A DNA stretch of 64,000 nt, taken from Campylorhamphus procurvoides. Its lineage: Eukaryota > Chordata > Aves > Passeriformes > Dendrocolaptidae. A program made the position numbers and the translations under genes. Below the pieces are notes generated by a model that was given only the letters and a program-made list of their open reading frames with translations, was not told where the DNA came from and did no database searches. The DNA lies in contig WBMV01000298.1 in assembly GCA_013396655.1 (NCBI GenBank), positions 1,699,221-1,763,220 of the forward strand. Reading direction: 5' to 3'. Below, piece after piece: positions 10,871-23,135 of the stretch; position 1 is the stretch's first letter; every line of letters begins with the position of its first letter.

Positions 10871-13800
10871 CCCCCGAAGGCATTTCTTCTATGTTTCATT
10901 CAGATATCTTCCCGCTTAATAGTTCACCTGAAATCACGATCAGCATCCTCCTAAAAAGGGAACACTTTCTGCCCCTGCTGACATCGGTATGAAACAGAGA
11001 CCTTTGTATAAAGACAGTTATTATGCAAGAGGTTCTGCATCAAAGGTTGTTATTATTGCAATGAACTTTTAGTATTTTTCGTGAAGAGTTGTTATTAACC
11101 ATTGATATTCATGAGTCATGCAGCTAAGCATTCAGACTTGCCACGTATTAAGAGCACTGGCAATTTTTTTTAGAGTAATTAGTAACAACCCCAGAGAGCT
11201 ACCAAATCTCCACAAATGAATGCTTGGAGGGAAAACAATTACCGAACTAATAGACATCAAAACATATATCTCATGTGCTGTGACTGAATACCAAAATTTG
11301 ACTATCAATTTTTAGTACTTGGAAATGACTTTAAGCATAATTAGAAATTATTTTAATTATTTCAGCTCATTTCAGCAAGTGGCTTTTAATATGCATCTAT
11401 GGACTTAAAGTACCATTCAAAGCCAGTAGAGTTTGGTATTGTCTCAATGAAAATAATGTACTAACAGTATTATGCCTGTGTGAATTTGTAAATGTCCATT
11501 TTTAAAACCCCATTATGTTCTTCAAAAAGGATGGCTGTGATTTGGAAAATCCAGTAACTGAAGCAAGTGCCAGGTGCTTTTATCTTGGCAATCAGAAGGA
11601 TAAGTATAGCACATAGGTGCAATAGCAGAATGGATGTGCAAGTGTGTATGGAAAAGACAAGCAGGTTGATGCAATACCTGATTGCATCTGCTTCATTTTA
11701 CGTAGTTGATAGTAACTGCAGTCTCTTTAGCTCTGCTCTTCTTCGTATGGTGTTCTCAACTCCTGCAGTTGCTGAACATTAATTACTGGACAACTTAGCA
11801 CGTTCTTTTGTGTCAAGTCATTTACAGAAACAGCAATTAAGCCATTCTGTGTAAACTGTTCTTCAGTGTTTAGCCTCTTAATTAGATATAGTAACTGTGG
11901 ATTTCAGTTTAAATTAAACTACCCCAAATAAAACAGAAGGCATGGGACTGTTTTAGTAAAAAATCACAAGATCTTTTAGAGTTTATACATAACAGTTGGC
12001 TTTCTAGTGACCTTTGCTTGAAAACAAACAGTAAAAAACAAACCTTTGTTTAAAACACAGTGATCAAGATCCAATCAAACTGTACTATGATATTTTTAGT
12101 TTAAGTGCATTTCTTGTGGTGATGGTTTCCCAAAGTTTTTTGTACTTGTTAGTAGTTATAGTTAGCTCAGTCAAAGTAGTTGTAGCCTGGCTAATTTTAA
12201 TTCCCCCCCCCCTCTCTTTTGGATGTAATGAAGGAGGTTCAAAAATGAAGTCTAAGGGAAGGAACTAATTTGACATTTCTTGAGAAAAACAAGGACAAGG
12301 CTGAGTAGGGCACTGGAGAAATGCAATGTTTCAGTTTGAGATTGCTTGGGCTAGGCTCTACTGGGCGACAGAGAGAGGGAGATAGTATGTAGCACATGAA
12401 TTCAGTGCCATAGGCTCCGCTTTCACAGTATATACAATTAGTGTTAGCCCAGAATTATGTGATCCACTTGTGCTTGATCTCAAAGTGGCTAAGGGGACTC
12501 TCAATTTGCAGTAAAGAGAGGACATTTAAAAGCCTTACAGGGCAGCGGAATGTTGGGTTGGTCTATGCACAAGGCAAGGTAAACAACATGCACATAACAA
12601 ATCAGTTTTGAATAGAAAGCAAAATTTACTGTCAAACATTCTCTCTACCTTGAGAAACTTCCTTTCTGCCTCCAGACCGCTTGCCCTCTCATCCCATTAA
12701 CCTCCAGTATCCTTGAACCTGCAACTTCCCACTAAGCATCTCCTGTGTCTGTACTCTGTAGACCTGTTGTTTCCCTCCTCCCCGCCATCCTTGCTGTAGG
12801 GGTTATTCCCATTGACAACTCTGGAAATATTTATTTATTTCCTGGTTTAGATGATGAAGTTTTTCACGAAGAGTGGTTGCAAGATGTGATTTCTCCTTGT
12901 GTTCTATCGTAAATTTTGTGCCTCCTGTTCTTGTGAGGAGATTTAGTGGACCTTTGAATCAGCAGCCTCTACCAGTGATTCTTAGTTGTGAATTTGGAGA
13001 TGAAGCAGAATCTGGGGCTGAGGCCAGAGCACGGGTTTGTGAAGGGTCTGAGTCTCTCTGTGCCAGCACCACTGATGCACACCAGGAGGTCTGAGAAATC
13101 TGGATTTTCTTTTAAGGAGACCCTTTTCCTTGAACTTCTTCACCAGCAAGTGGATCACTCCTGCTTCTTTGTATCCCACTTCACAGTTCCGTAGGACTTT
13201 TTCTCTTCTAATCATGACTACACAGCATGTTTCTGAAGCCACACCACTTACTGACACAGGGCAGGAATGTGAAAAACAAGAAAGCTAGACATCTCAGAAA
13301 TGCCAAAGGTGAAAATCTCTTCATAATATAACTGCTTTTTATGGGAATTTAGCAAGGGGAAACGAGGAGGAGAGCCAAAAAGCCTTTAACAAGTCAGGTT
13401 TCCACAGACCATGAACCAACAGTGTGTTCTCAGTCTGGAAACTGTAATAGAAACTGGCTCAGACAAGGCAGCCCAGAGGAAGAGCTTGCTGCTCTGCCTT
13501 TCTCTCATTATTGCTCCCCATTTCACACAGCCATGCACGCACAAACCCCACACCGCCACCCCACCCCTCCAAAAAGTCACCAGCACAGTTACTATCTGAC
13601 CACTGATAAAAGGTGTAGCCTTAATTCATAGTCTCTAAATAAACAAAGACAAGGTCTCAGACCTGGTGGTTAAGATGTGGTTAGCTGTACAAGCCTTATT
13701 CGAGGGTAAAACTCTGTACTGGCATTAGAAACTGTTGGAAAGAAAGCTAACAAGTTTTGATCACTGTGGATGAACATGGTCTGAATACATTTTGAACCTA

Positions 13801-15740
13801 TTTCTGTCCTAGCCTGACCATGAACATTTCCTCTGGAATCAAAACTTCGCACAGGTGCTTGCAGTCTGAGTTATTGATATACTGCCTTGTTTTTCTTCCT
13901 GCTATATTTTTTCCTGTCACCTTTCTATGTGATGCCTTTTCTCTTACAATTTCTTGTCAAGTCATCATTACATGAAATATTTCTTACTTGTTTTGTTTTC
14001 AGAAATGTGTTTTAGAGACCAAATATCCTGTAATTTTCAAAGATCCCTCCTTTCTGCTTTCCTGCTTGCTGTGTCTCATAGCTCATGTCTCTGGTTTCCC
14101 AGAAAGTATGTTTTAGATCTTCATGCTTATTTAGTATAACTGAAGGGTTTTACTGAGTCTTAGACAGTCATTTAAAACAGTGAGGGTTACAGTAATTTTG
14201 TGGTGTACAGGCACTGATGGTGGTTGCTCTGGGAAACAACTTTATTCTCTGCCAAGTGCCTAAGGGTATTATTTCACAAAATGTACACCTACTCCAGAAA
14301 TGTCAGGCTGTAGGGGAGCAGCTGGAAGCCATAGGATGTTGTGACTTTCCCTGCTCAGCTACCCTCCTACTGGTGTATAGCTGGGGGTTTGCAGCCACTT
14401 AGCTTACCACAAAGAGCATATGGATTAGTTTGAATGTCTGGGGGAGGAATGTTCCTTTTTTTTATGTTCCTTTTTACTGCCAAATGGAGTGACAAAACCT
14501 TCTGATTATGTTTATGCCAATTAGTCTCCAGCTGTGAACTCAAGGTGGGCAGCAACCTCTCTGCATCTGCTGATGACTGTGTTACTCAGAAGTGTGGAGT
14601 GGGCAGGGAAGTTTCCAGGAAAGAATAGACTTTGGTACATCTCAGGCATGATGTACCTAGTGCTCTCATCACCAGCTCTGAGCAGGAGTGACCAAGTTTG
14701 GGTCTGAAGATACAGCCAAATTTCTGGAATGTTTCATGTCACATTGACTGAAACAAAACCAAACTGTGATTCTGAAAAGTACAGAATAAGAAAATATCCC
14801 ACAGATAAGGGGTAGGTCTGGAGGCATGACTGGGTTTCCTGGGCTGCTGAGATGAGATGTGCACCTCGAAGTTTGTCTGTTACCTCTACAACGTAAGGAT
14901 CTGTTAGCTGGTTTCCAGTAGAGCTATCCTGTTTACATCAACAAGGCATTCACTTATGTAGGCTTTTAGTTAAGTGTGTATTTGTGAAAAAATCAAAAGA
15001 CAGAGTCATGTCGACCTATGGCAACTGTGTTCATAAATTGCATTTTTTAATTTCTTAACCAATGTTTACTTCTTTTTGGTAGTTTATCTATTGACTGATG
15101 AAAGATTAATTTCAAGCCAGCTATGCAGTATAACTTTATTTCCTTGCTATAAAACTATCTGCAAATGAGTACTGAAAGAGCATTGCCTGCTTTGGAGTCA
15201 GATTAATCTTGCTGTGGCTCATGCAGTATTAAACCATCAAAAGAAATCGCTGTAGGAAATCTGCTTAAAGAGATAAGTCAGAAGAAGAGGTTTACATTTT
15301 ATAGGGAAGAGTGGATTAGTATGATAAGCATGCTTTAAGAACATTTCTTCCTTATGGTCTTAGTGAAACATGGAAGGTAAGAACACTTCAGGCCATATAT
15401 TTGCAACCATTATCTCAGTTAATTGCCTGTTCAAATTGAAACATTTATGGGTAATCCCCATTTTGTAATTAGAGATATTAATCTGTTCTTTTCCTTTTCC
15501 TGCACAACACATGGCTCCTAGATTACTTTGAACTTTCTTCCTAGGTCTCTGTCACACAATTTAAGAATCTTTTTTGCTTCTTTATGAGATTTGGTACTGT
15601 GTGGGGAAGTCTCTGTGTGTATGTAGAGTGGGTGCTTTGCTGCTGAGTGACTGCATGCAATGATTAATTACAGATCAACACTACTGTTGATAATGCCAGT
15701 GGAATGAACACTGAAGGAAAAATAATCTTTCCATATAAAC
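10871..15740. other. No gene seen: unique sequence, part of it resembling conserved non-coding DNA
   Basis: Short C-runs lie at 10869-10876 and 12203-12212. The part 11030-11480 is AT-rich, free of recognised repeats and dense in homeodomain-like TAAT and ATTA words, a composition typical of developmental non-coding elements, but conservation cannot be judged from one genome. Open frames of 60-91 codons (for example 12873-13257 on both strands) overlap each other and show no family features. Confidence 0.45.
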
Positions 15741-15810
15741 AAAAGCTGTAGAACCTCAGAAAAGGTGTGCAATAAAAAAGCTGTAGAACCTTGGGAAAGG
15801 TGTGCAATTA
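15741..15810 (+). repeat. Two-copy 35-bp tandem duplication
   Basis: 15741-15775 and 15776-15810 share AAAAGCTGTAGAACCT and AAAGGTGTGCAAT, differing at only a few internal positions (CAGA in one, TGGG in the other). There is no known function, and the copies are close enough to suggest a fairly recent duplication. Confidence 0.85.
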
Positions 15811-16355
15811 GCAGACGTATACATAACATCTGGTAATCTTTCTACATTGATTATAGGGGTCAGTACTTGGTAGTATCATGTGGAACTGGACATATCTTTA
15901 CATTCATCTTCCTCCATAACAGGTTTTTTTTTCATTTTTCTTCTTCCATCAAAGATGTCTTAAACTTAATTGTTTGATTCCTTTTCCATAAGCCTGGATT
16001 TCTCTAGTCTCATATTCAGTTGCCACCAAGAAGCAGTTATTTTTATTGCATTTAAAAGATCCTATTCACTGTCAGTATTATTAAGTAAAACACACTGTGA
16101 AATGAATATCTCTCAGAAATGGCGTTACTGTCGTTTTGATGTTTTGCCATTATCTGCAGAAGTTCTCATTTATATTACATTATTCACTAGCTTGTATCGG
16201 CGGTGACTGATGCAACATGACAAGATGACAGTCAGTGCTTTGCCCCCCACCAGTCAGCTCTACCACTTGGGAATGCTAATAACAGCACCGAGAAGTAACT
16301 TCTGGAAGAAGGGCTTGTGTAGTGCCTGCACTGCTGCAGGCACCTCTAAACTTAC

Positions 16356-16601
16356 CATTTTTATGAGGTTGCTGAGGAAGTGATGAATTTCAGATATTTT
16401 ACAGGACATTGCTACTAAAGTGTGCTGTGAGATACTTGTAACTCTTTTGATAGCCTTAGGGCTATGCCTAATATCATGAGTCACTAACTCAAGTGCAGAA
16501 TGTTCTAATGGCATATTAACATTAATGAGAAAATACTGGGAGATCTGAAGACATTTTGAGCACACTAGTATTTCTTGTAATTTTGATGAAGTAATGGCTA
16601 A
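16356..16601 (-). other. Candidate coding exon of unknown gene (82 codons, phase 0/0)
   Basis: On the minus strand a 142-codon open frame (16260-16688) contains a 246-bp segment with strong splice signals. The upstream side has a pyrimidine-rich tract ending GCTATCTCTTTCAATGCCCAG, and the downstream side reads AAAATG then GTAAGT. The segment is 82 whole codons, begins and ends between codons, and stays open throughout. Its peptide begins LAITSSKLQEILVCSKCLQI and ends HHFLSNLIKM. It is helical in character, rich in Leu/Ile/Ser, with no membrane segment. I do not recognise the family. The open frame also continues into both flanks, and open frames of this length occur by chance in AT-rich DNA, so this may be a coincidence or a decayed exon. 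Confidence 0.3.
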
Positions 16602-18998
16602 CTGGGCATTGAAAGAGATAGCACAAATGAGACAGTGAAATTCCTTTTCAAGGAGTAAATGGTTTGATTTATTGGACTCTTTCTCCAATCTGGACTTTTT
16701 TTTTTTACTAAGTGTATTTTATTTATTCATTCACCCTTGTTGTTTAACATTTGTACTCATTTTGATCTTAATACCTCTGTATTAACATGTTTAGTAAGTC
16801 TTTGCAGCAAAATAGAGAACATTCAAAACCCCATAGCTCATTATTAGAAAATTATTTAAACACAGTTATTGGAGCTGCTACAAGCTATTCATCATAGGAG
16901 ATATTCAAACTCTCACATGAGATGCCAAACCTGGAAGATTCACACTTTTTTTAATCTTTTTTTAATCTGCCATTCAATGCAACTGTGGTGTGCAACATCT
17001 CACAGTGTTTACAGCTCAGTTCTGTTCACTGGCTAGTACATTCATTCTCATTTATGTGACCTTTCTTCTGATCGTGATGTTTTCAAGATTATTTCAATAT
17101 TCTACATATAATATATTTTAAAATTGTTACTTAGATTTTATTCTATTTTAAATAATTTCTTTAATAAATGGGAAATGTTTTTTCTATTAAGGAGATAGGC
17201 TTTCTTCAACCACCTGGTCTTCCTGCCAGCACCCAAGGCCTAAAACCTGTCCTTCTGAAGACATGCCAGCAATGAGAGGCAATGGCACAGGAAGACATCA
17301 CATCAAAGACAAGGAGTAGCTCCATTCTGGAGGTTGGATGGCCCTGAAACTAGAGTTTTCTAGGGTTTCATGCATCTTGGCAAATTGAATTTGTCAGGTA
17401 GAACAAACATATTAAAAGTGGTGGTATCCTTTGTAGAGAATCGGTTGGTTTGAAAAACAACTGAATTTCTAAAATTTCTAAAGCAGTTGTGTGGGTCTTT
17501 CTCCATATTCTGAATGCTCCACATGTGGCCTGGCCTTCTGGATTGGATGCCAGTTTCAGAAGACCATGTTTAAGGAACCATCCAAATGCTTGGAGTTGTG
17601 TTACAATAACTGGCAGGTTAGATCCATGTGGGTAACTACTGAAGGAATGCAGAAGGGCTACTCAACCTACAACAAGCAGGCTTTTTGAGAAGCTTTGTTT
17701 CTATGGGTTACTGTCTTTTCTTGGCATTAAATCCTTATATTTCTGGATTCCTTGACTCCTGAAGGAGCAGGGTAGATAAGACATTCTTATGAGGCAGGAC
17801 ACTCCTTTAGACAATGTCAAAGCAGCCCAACCTTACTTACCTGAACTGAATAAACCCCCAAAGGTAGGATCTAAATTAACCTCTCATCTTAGTATTAGAG
17901 TTACTTGTAAAGCAAGTAATGATTATTATTTTTCTTTTTATGTATCTATTTTGTTTTAAATTCTAAACTTCAAAAGGTTCCATGGCAAAGGAAAAGCAGC
18001 TGAACTGCCTATGGAAGCAGTCAGGGTCATGATAGGTTTTGAGCTTGTCAGGAGTAGCTGGGATTCTGTCAGGGCCATTGTGCTACTGTACAGCACCTGT
18101 GCATGACTAGAGGATTCTGCCATCATCCCCATCTCCTACCACAGTCATCACAAAATCTTCTGAAACCTTGCACACACAGTACCCAGAACCTGCTTGTTGA
18201 TGCTTGGAGAGCTTTACCCTTTGTGCCAAAAATGCTTGGTGGTAACAAAAAACCCCCATTAAGAGACACTGCAAATGCCTGTAGAGGGCAAGGCTTGGTT
18301 TGTCACCATGATCGCTGGCTCAATAGACAGTGAAACTGAGTGTAGTAGAGGCCATAACTTTCGGAGAATTAGATTTTCTCTGGAATGTTCAAAAAATTTA
18401 TAATTTCAGAAATGCTTGTGGGTATTTATGTACATAGAATCACCTGTCCCTGCTGTTGCATCTATCCACATGTAGGCGCATTTTTTGAAAGCACAAGTTA
18501 AACAATTCAGAGGGTAGAAATCCAGATTAAAGTTGAGATCTGCATAAAAGACTGCAGTTGGCCTGTGAAAAATCACACGCCATTTTGGTTTAATCATCAG
18601 CTTTTATTGTGGTGCAGAAGCTCTGTTTGCTCTGCCTTTCCAGATCTGCTGGTAGCAGTGGTCTTTGTGCCCGTGAATATGGGACCTCCGGCAATGATGT
18701 TAGAGTGACACACTTCCTATTGAGATGTGTTTGTTATGTTTTGGGTTGTTTTGTTTTGTTTGTCTGTTTTTTTCATATTTTTTTCCTGAAAAACAGTAAT
18801 AATTATCTATTAAACAGCCAGGAACCCTATCTGGCTAAAGTTTTTTGACTGTTAAACATGAAAGATAATATTTGTGCAGGGGAAAGAAACAGTCATCTCT
18901 GGTCCATGTTGGTCCTCATTGCTCCTAGGGATTGCCTATAATTTGGCTTGTTTCTCAAGATTTTAAACTTTAGAAAATGCATGACATAAAATTTTGTC

Positions 18999-19016
18999 TT
19001 GTTGTTGTTGTTGTTG
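18999..19016 (+). repeat. (TTG)n microsatellite
   Basis: Six uninterrupted TTG units. Confidence 0.9.
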
Positions 19017-20644
19017 AAGTTACATGAGAAAAACTAGACATACTTAGTATTGCTTATTGGGATCAAATATGTACAATCATAATATGGGAAAATGCTTTAT
19101 GAATAGCCCATTTGAATGAAAATAAATTTCTGTTTAAAAACAGTGCAGCCATTTTTTCATAACAAAAGTTCTAATGGCCTCATAGTCTCATTAGAAAAGA
19201 TTTGTCTCTAACCAGAATACTGAACTCATCTGATGTAAACATAGTTTCCGATTGCAAAAGAACAATTTTTCTGGCAGAAATTCATGGCATTGCAAGTATA
19301 CACTAAGGAATACATTACTGAAGTACTTTCCCCCTGATGATATAAGTGAAAAGCCATTATGGTTTTGTCACTTAAGAAAAACATAGATCGTCCCACTCAC
19401 ACCCTGCAGTACAAAACTGGTAAAAATTTCTAGTGCAGACCTGGGATGATACAGTTAAAGGAAAAGAGCTCCACAGAATAGAAGCAGATAGATTAGTAAT
19501 AAAAATTCTATTTTGGCTGTATGAGCCACAAAAAACACTCTTTGTACAGCTTTAAAAACATACAGGGAAGAAAAAAACATCTTTATTATTTTTTTTTAGA
19601 GTTGTATCTAAGCTAGTTCAGTCTGTAGCTAAATCTTTGAAAGAACTGACAAAGAAGTGTGTGTTTTTGTTGAAAGATATCTGGAACACCTTTACTCGAT
19701 TTGGGTTAGTGAACCAGAGAAAGCTTTTCAATGTGTTCTGGTCAGGATTAACCTGAGATCATTAAGGAATCTTCCTGTGCACGCACCACCACAGTTACCC
19801 ATAAACCAAAGCATAATGAGGTGAAATGTTTGTCTCTATATTTATTTACCGCTCTTGGATGGTTCAAAGAAAGGCCCAAATAATGTTTTTCCTGGTCTAA
19901 GAGGTAGCTTTATTGTCCTCTATTGGAAAGTTCATGTTGGTCCAGGAAGCAGGATTTGGACTTCATTTTGTTAGAAAAACATGTTTTATTGCATCTGAGT
20001 AATTTCCGTTGGTGAAAATTATGCTTTTGAAAGAAGGGTAAATAATGCTGTGTGGTGCTTCAGCACCTCTCACGGGAAATCTATCTCTTTTCATTAACTA
20101 ATGAAAACATAACACTAGGAAATGTGGCCCTTGTTTGTGTGTGAATTGTGGAATTACTGTGAGTACAGATGTTGGCTGTAGCTCTTAACAACTATCAGCC
20201 CATCTCCATTGATTTATATTGATACCCCACCACCCTTCGGTGATTGAAATACTGAGAAGGGGCTTGAAGTGAACTACTACTCTGTGTCAAAAATGGAATC
20301 AGCAAATTAAAGAGGGAGTAAATCCAGACAGGAGAGAGTTGAGCAGTGCAGTTTGTAAGAAGCTCTGTTGTGACCTCCCCAGGCCCCCTGGCTCCCACAG
20401 AAAAGAAAAGAAAGCAGAGAGCACAACTCAGCCTGTAGTGAGAAAACATTTTCACATGAGTTATAGATGAATGGACTTAACATGTTTATCACTGGCATCA
20501 CTGTCTGCACTACTCACCTTGTATTCACTATTGCATACAGCTCACAGTGCTACGTAAGCATAAGGTTGTTTGTGCTGCTCTGGGATTCCCATTGCTCTAC
20601 GGAAGGAAGCAAATTAGAGATGAAGTGATTGTTGAAATGTCTAA

Positions 20645-20815
20645 CAAAGCCACGCAGCAGGATGTTGTGAGATACTCCATCCTTGGAAGTGTTCAAGGCC
20701 AGGTTGGATGGTGCTTTGATCAACCTGATCAAGTGGAAGGTGTCCCTGGCCATGGCAGGGGGTTTGGGTGATCTTTAAGGTCCTGTCCAACCCAAACCAT
20801 TCTATGATTCTATAT
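20645..20815 (+). mobile_element. CR1 LINE 3' tail, 5'-truncated
   Basis: The sequence runs from the last codons of ORF2 (ACTCCATCCTTGGAAGTGTT, equivalent to SPSLEVFK) through the non-coding tail (TCCCTGGCCATGGCAGGGGG) to AGGTCCTGTCCAACCCAAAC and a terminal ATTCTATGATTCTAT repeat. It is only about 170 bp, an extreme 5' truncation typical of CR1. It is better preserved than the copy at 10610. Confidence 0.93.
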
Positions 20816-22854
20816 ATGTATCTGGGCCTTGACACTGTATATACCCTGCACACAATGGAAAATGTGTTTTATTCAAAAGCAGAAATTGGCAGGAAGTTGC
20901 AAGGACCAAACCCCAAAGCTTTGGGTTTTAGATAGTTTAGCTGCTGTGAAGCAATAATGGCAGACAACGACTTTCATTGCCAGACTACTATATTCTTTCA
21001 AAGACAATGAGTGAGACTGACAGTGGAATAATAGTTTCTTCTTTAATAGAAAATATGGAAGTTTAAAAGATTATTCTTTATGTGGTGTTGGACTATTTGG
21101 AAAGTTGCATCTGTTTGATGCTTTTGGCATCATCATTTTGACTGAATTTTTTGCTTGTGGTGGATGATGATGATTGTTCCCATGGAAAAATTTAGTGTGA
21201 TACTTGTCTATGCCTTCTTCACAGTAGGGATCTTGTCATTTTTTGCTTGACCACAGATGATCAGATAATATGGTTGGAGCTATCTTTTGAGTTTTGTACT
21301 CATGTATGCATGTTTTGAAATAAATCAAGTGAAAAAGGAACAATAGCCCTCTGAAGCTGTGTTTTCCTTGGCTACTCAACCAGTGTCTGGAATGCAGTTT
21401 AAGCCAAATATCTGCAGGGATGTCCCTGAATGCAAAATATGGGCTACCCCTAAATGGACCTTTGTCTGTGCGTCTGTTCATAAGGCTGCTCTGTGTGCTT
21501 TTTGCACACTGATGTCTAGATCTGGTTGGTTTGCAGAATTGTGGTTTATTAGCAAGTGCTCCATTACATTTTTTTGAGACAGTTTAGTCTTAAGATGCAA
21601 GAGTGCCTTGCCCAGCAGATGCAGGTGTTGGAGTCTCACTAGATTCTGCAAGTGAACCTGTGACACTAAAACAATTGCTATTAAGGGAATAAGAAATTAA
21701 AAAAACTCGAACAAAAATGGTCACTAAGTAGACACATGCTGAAGGGTCTCTCTTGGACTTCATGGACTAGTGTGCTCCCTAGAAGTTCCTGTCATGCTAT
21801 GTGAGACTTTTTAGAAAAGTGCTCCTCTCTCTACCTTTTAAAATGGATGTAGCACCTAAGGTATTTGTCAATTGTCACAGGTATTGCAGGAAGGGAGGGC
21901 AGAGAGATAGATGGCACCATAGCCTGCACTGTGAGAGGTCTCCCCTCTGCCAGTGCAGTGGCATGATAGGTTAACTGTGAACATCTGAATCACTGTACCT
22001 ATTTAAATGCATTCTATGAACTCATGGCAAGCATAAGGTAATACTATGTACCTAAGGAAAGAGTTTTTCAATATACCTTGTATGACTTTCATCAGGACTC
22101 CAGAAAATCCATGGGTATGCAATAACACAAATAGTGTGTCTCAGATGCATTCTTTTTTTTTTTGGGGGGGGAGGGGAAAGAAGAAGGTAAGTAATGAAAC
22201 AAAGGCATGTACTCAATATTACTGGCACTGACAAGACCAGCAGTGCAAAGGACAGCATTTCAAGTCTGCAGGAATTGCCAGGTGTAATTCTTGCTAACAC
22301 AGATGGCTTCTTTACAGCACTGACTTCAGTGGGACTTTTGGTGATTGCAACACATCAAGATTTCACTGTTTGTTCTTGCTCTGGCCCACACCCACTAGAA
22401 AGTTAAATATATAAACATTCAAATGAACCCACTAATTTCAACAGCTCTATCCATGTGTGTAACCTTAGGTGTGTGCTGAGCTGAGATTGCCTCTTCCATG
22501 GCACCCACTGTGCTGCTCTCTTTGCTACTGAACTGCATAAAATATTCTTGTTTGCAGGTTTTTGGAATGTCACTGCAGATCTTCAAATGACTGTTCAGAT
22601 GAAACAGTTTCATCTAAAGCCAAAAAGAACTATTACTGACAGTAACATGAATGAGCCCACAATCCACTTTTGGGCCTGTATTTTATTGGGACAGGCTCTG
22701 AAGAGTGTCTTACTTTCATGAAAGAGTTGTTCTAGTTTAAATTTATTAAGAAAGGTTATTTATTCCAATATATCCCATCCACTTTGTGGATACTACAAAT
22801 AAAATGAAGCACTTTCGTAGCAGATTTCATTTTTTTAACTGAAGGAAACAAGAC
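20816..22854. other. No gene seen
   Basis: AT-rich unique sequence. A T-run then G-run lies at 22153-22176. Frames of 60-82 codons are unremarkable, and the one at 22052-22300 (minus) runs through the homopolymer tract. Confidence 0.55.
22153..22176 (+). repeat. T-run followed by G-run
   Basis: Eleven T followed by eight G, then AGGGG. It has the same architecture as 7803-7832. A donor-like AAG/GTAAGT lies a few bases downstream (about 22186), but no exon was supported. Confidence 0.8.
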
Positions 22855-23135
22855 AGGCTGGCCTGATGGTTGGGGAGCTACCCTGAGACCTGATGGCAAT
22901 GAATTTAATTCCCTGCTCTACTCTCAAGATTCCTATAGGAATCTGAGGTATGTTTCAAACCTGATTATTTGACTATTACCCAAGCTGAGGTTTGCAATGC
23001 TCTGGCTCCTCTGGAACTAGAAACAAACTCCATTTTCCCTCAGCATTGTTGGTGATTATGCCTACTTTTTTTTTGCAGAATGGGGATAAAAGCACTTCCT
23101 AGCTCTCAGGGATCTTGTAAGGGGACATAAATTAC
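22855..23135 (+). mobile_element. MIR-like SINE remnant
   Basis: The landmarks of an MIR-type SINE appear in order. There is a GATGGTTGGGGAGCTACCCT segment (about 22866), then AATTTAATTCCCTGCTCTAC (about 22901) matching the core 'ttcgaatcccagctct', and finally GCAGAATGGGGATAAAAGCA (about 23078) matching the 'tgtaaaatggggataata' part. A CTCTCAGGGATCTTGTAAGG segment follows. Extra sequence separates core and 3' part. This is a very old insertion, and identification rests on remembered consensus. Confidence 0.55.

Larger units (their letters stand above)
15811..20644. other. No confident gene outside the candidate exon
   Basis: Unique AT-rich sequence. It contains a (TTG)n run at 18999-19016 and a GTTTT-rich stretch at about 18739-18770. 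19080-19390 is repeat-free and AT-rich and could be conserved non-coding DNA, but nothing in it can be assigned. Confidence 0.45.

Noticed and set aside
22052..22300. 82-codon minus frame with a hydrophobic start
   Set aside because: It runs through a poly-G/poly-T tract that supplies its proline-lysine segment, so it is a composition artefact.
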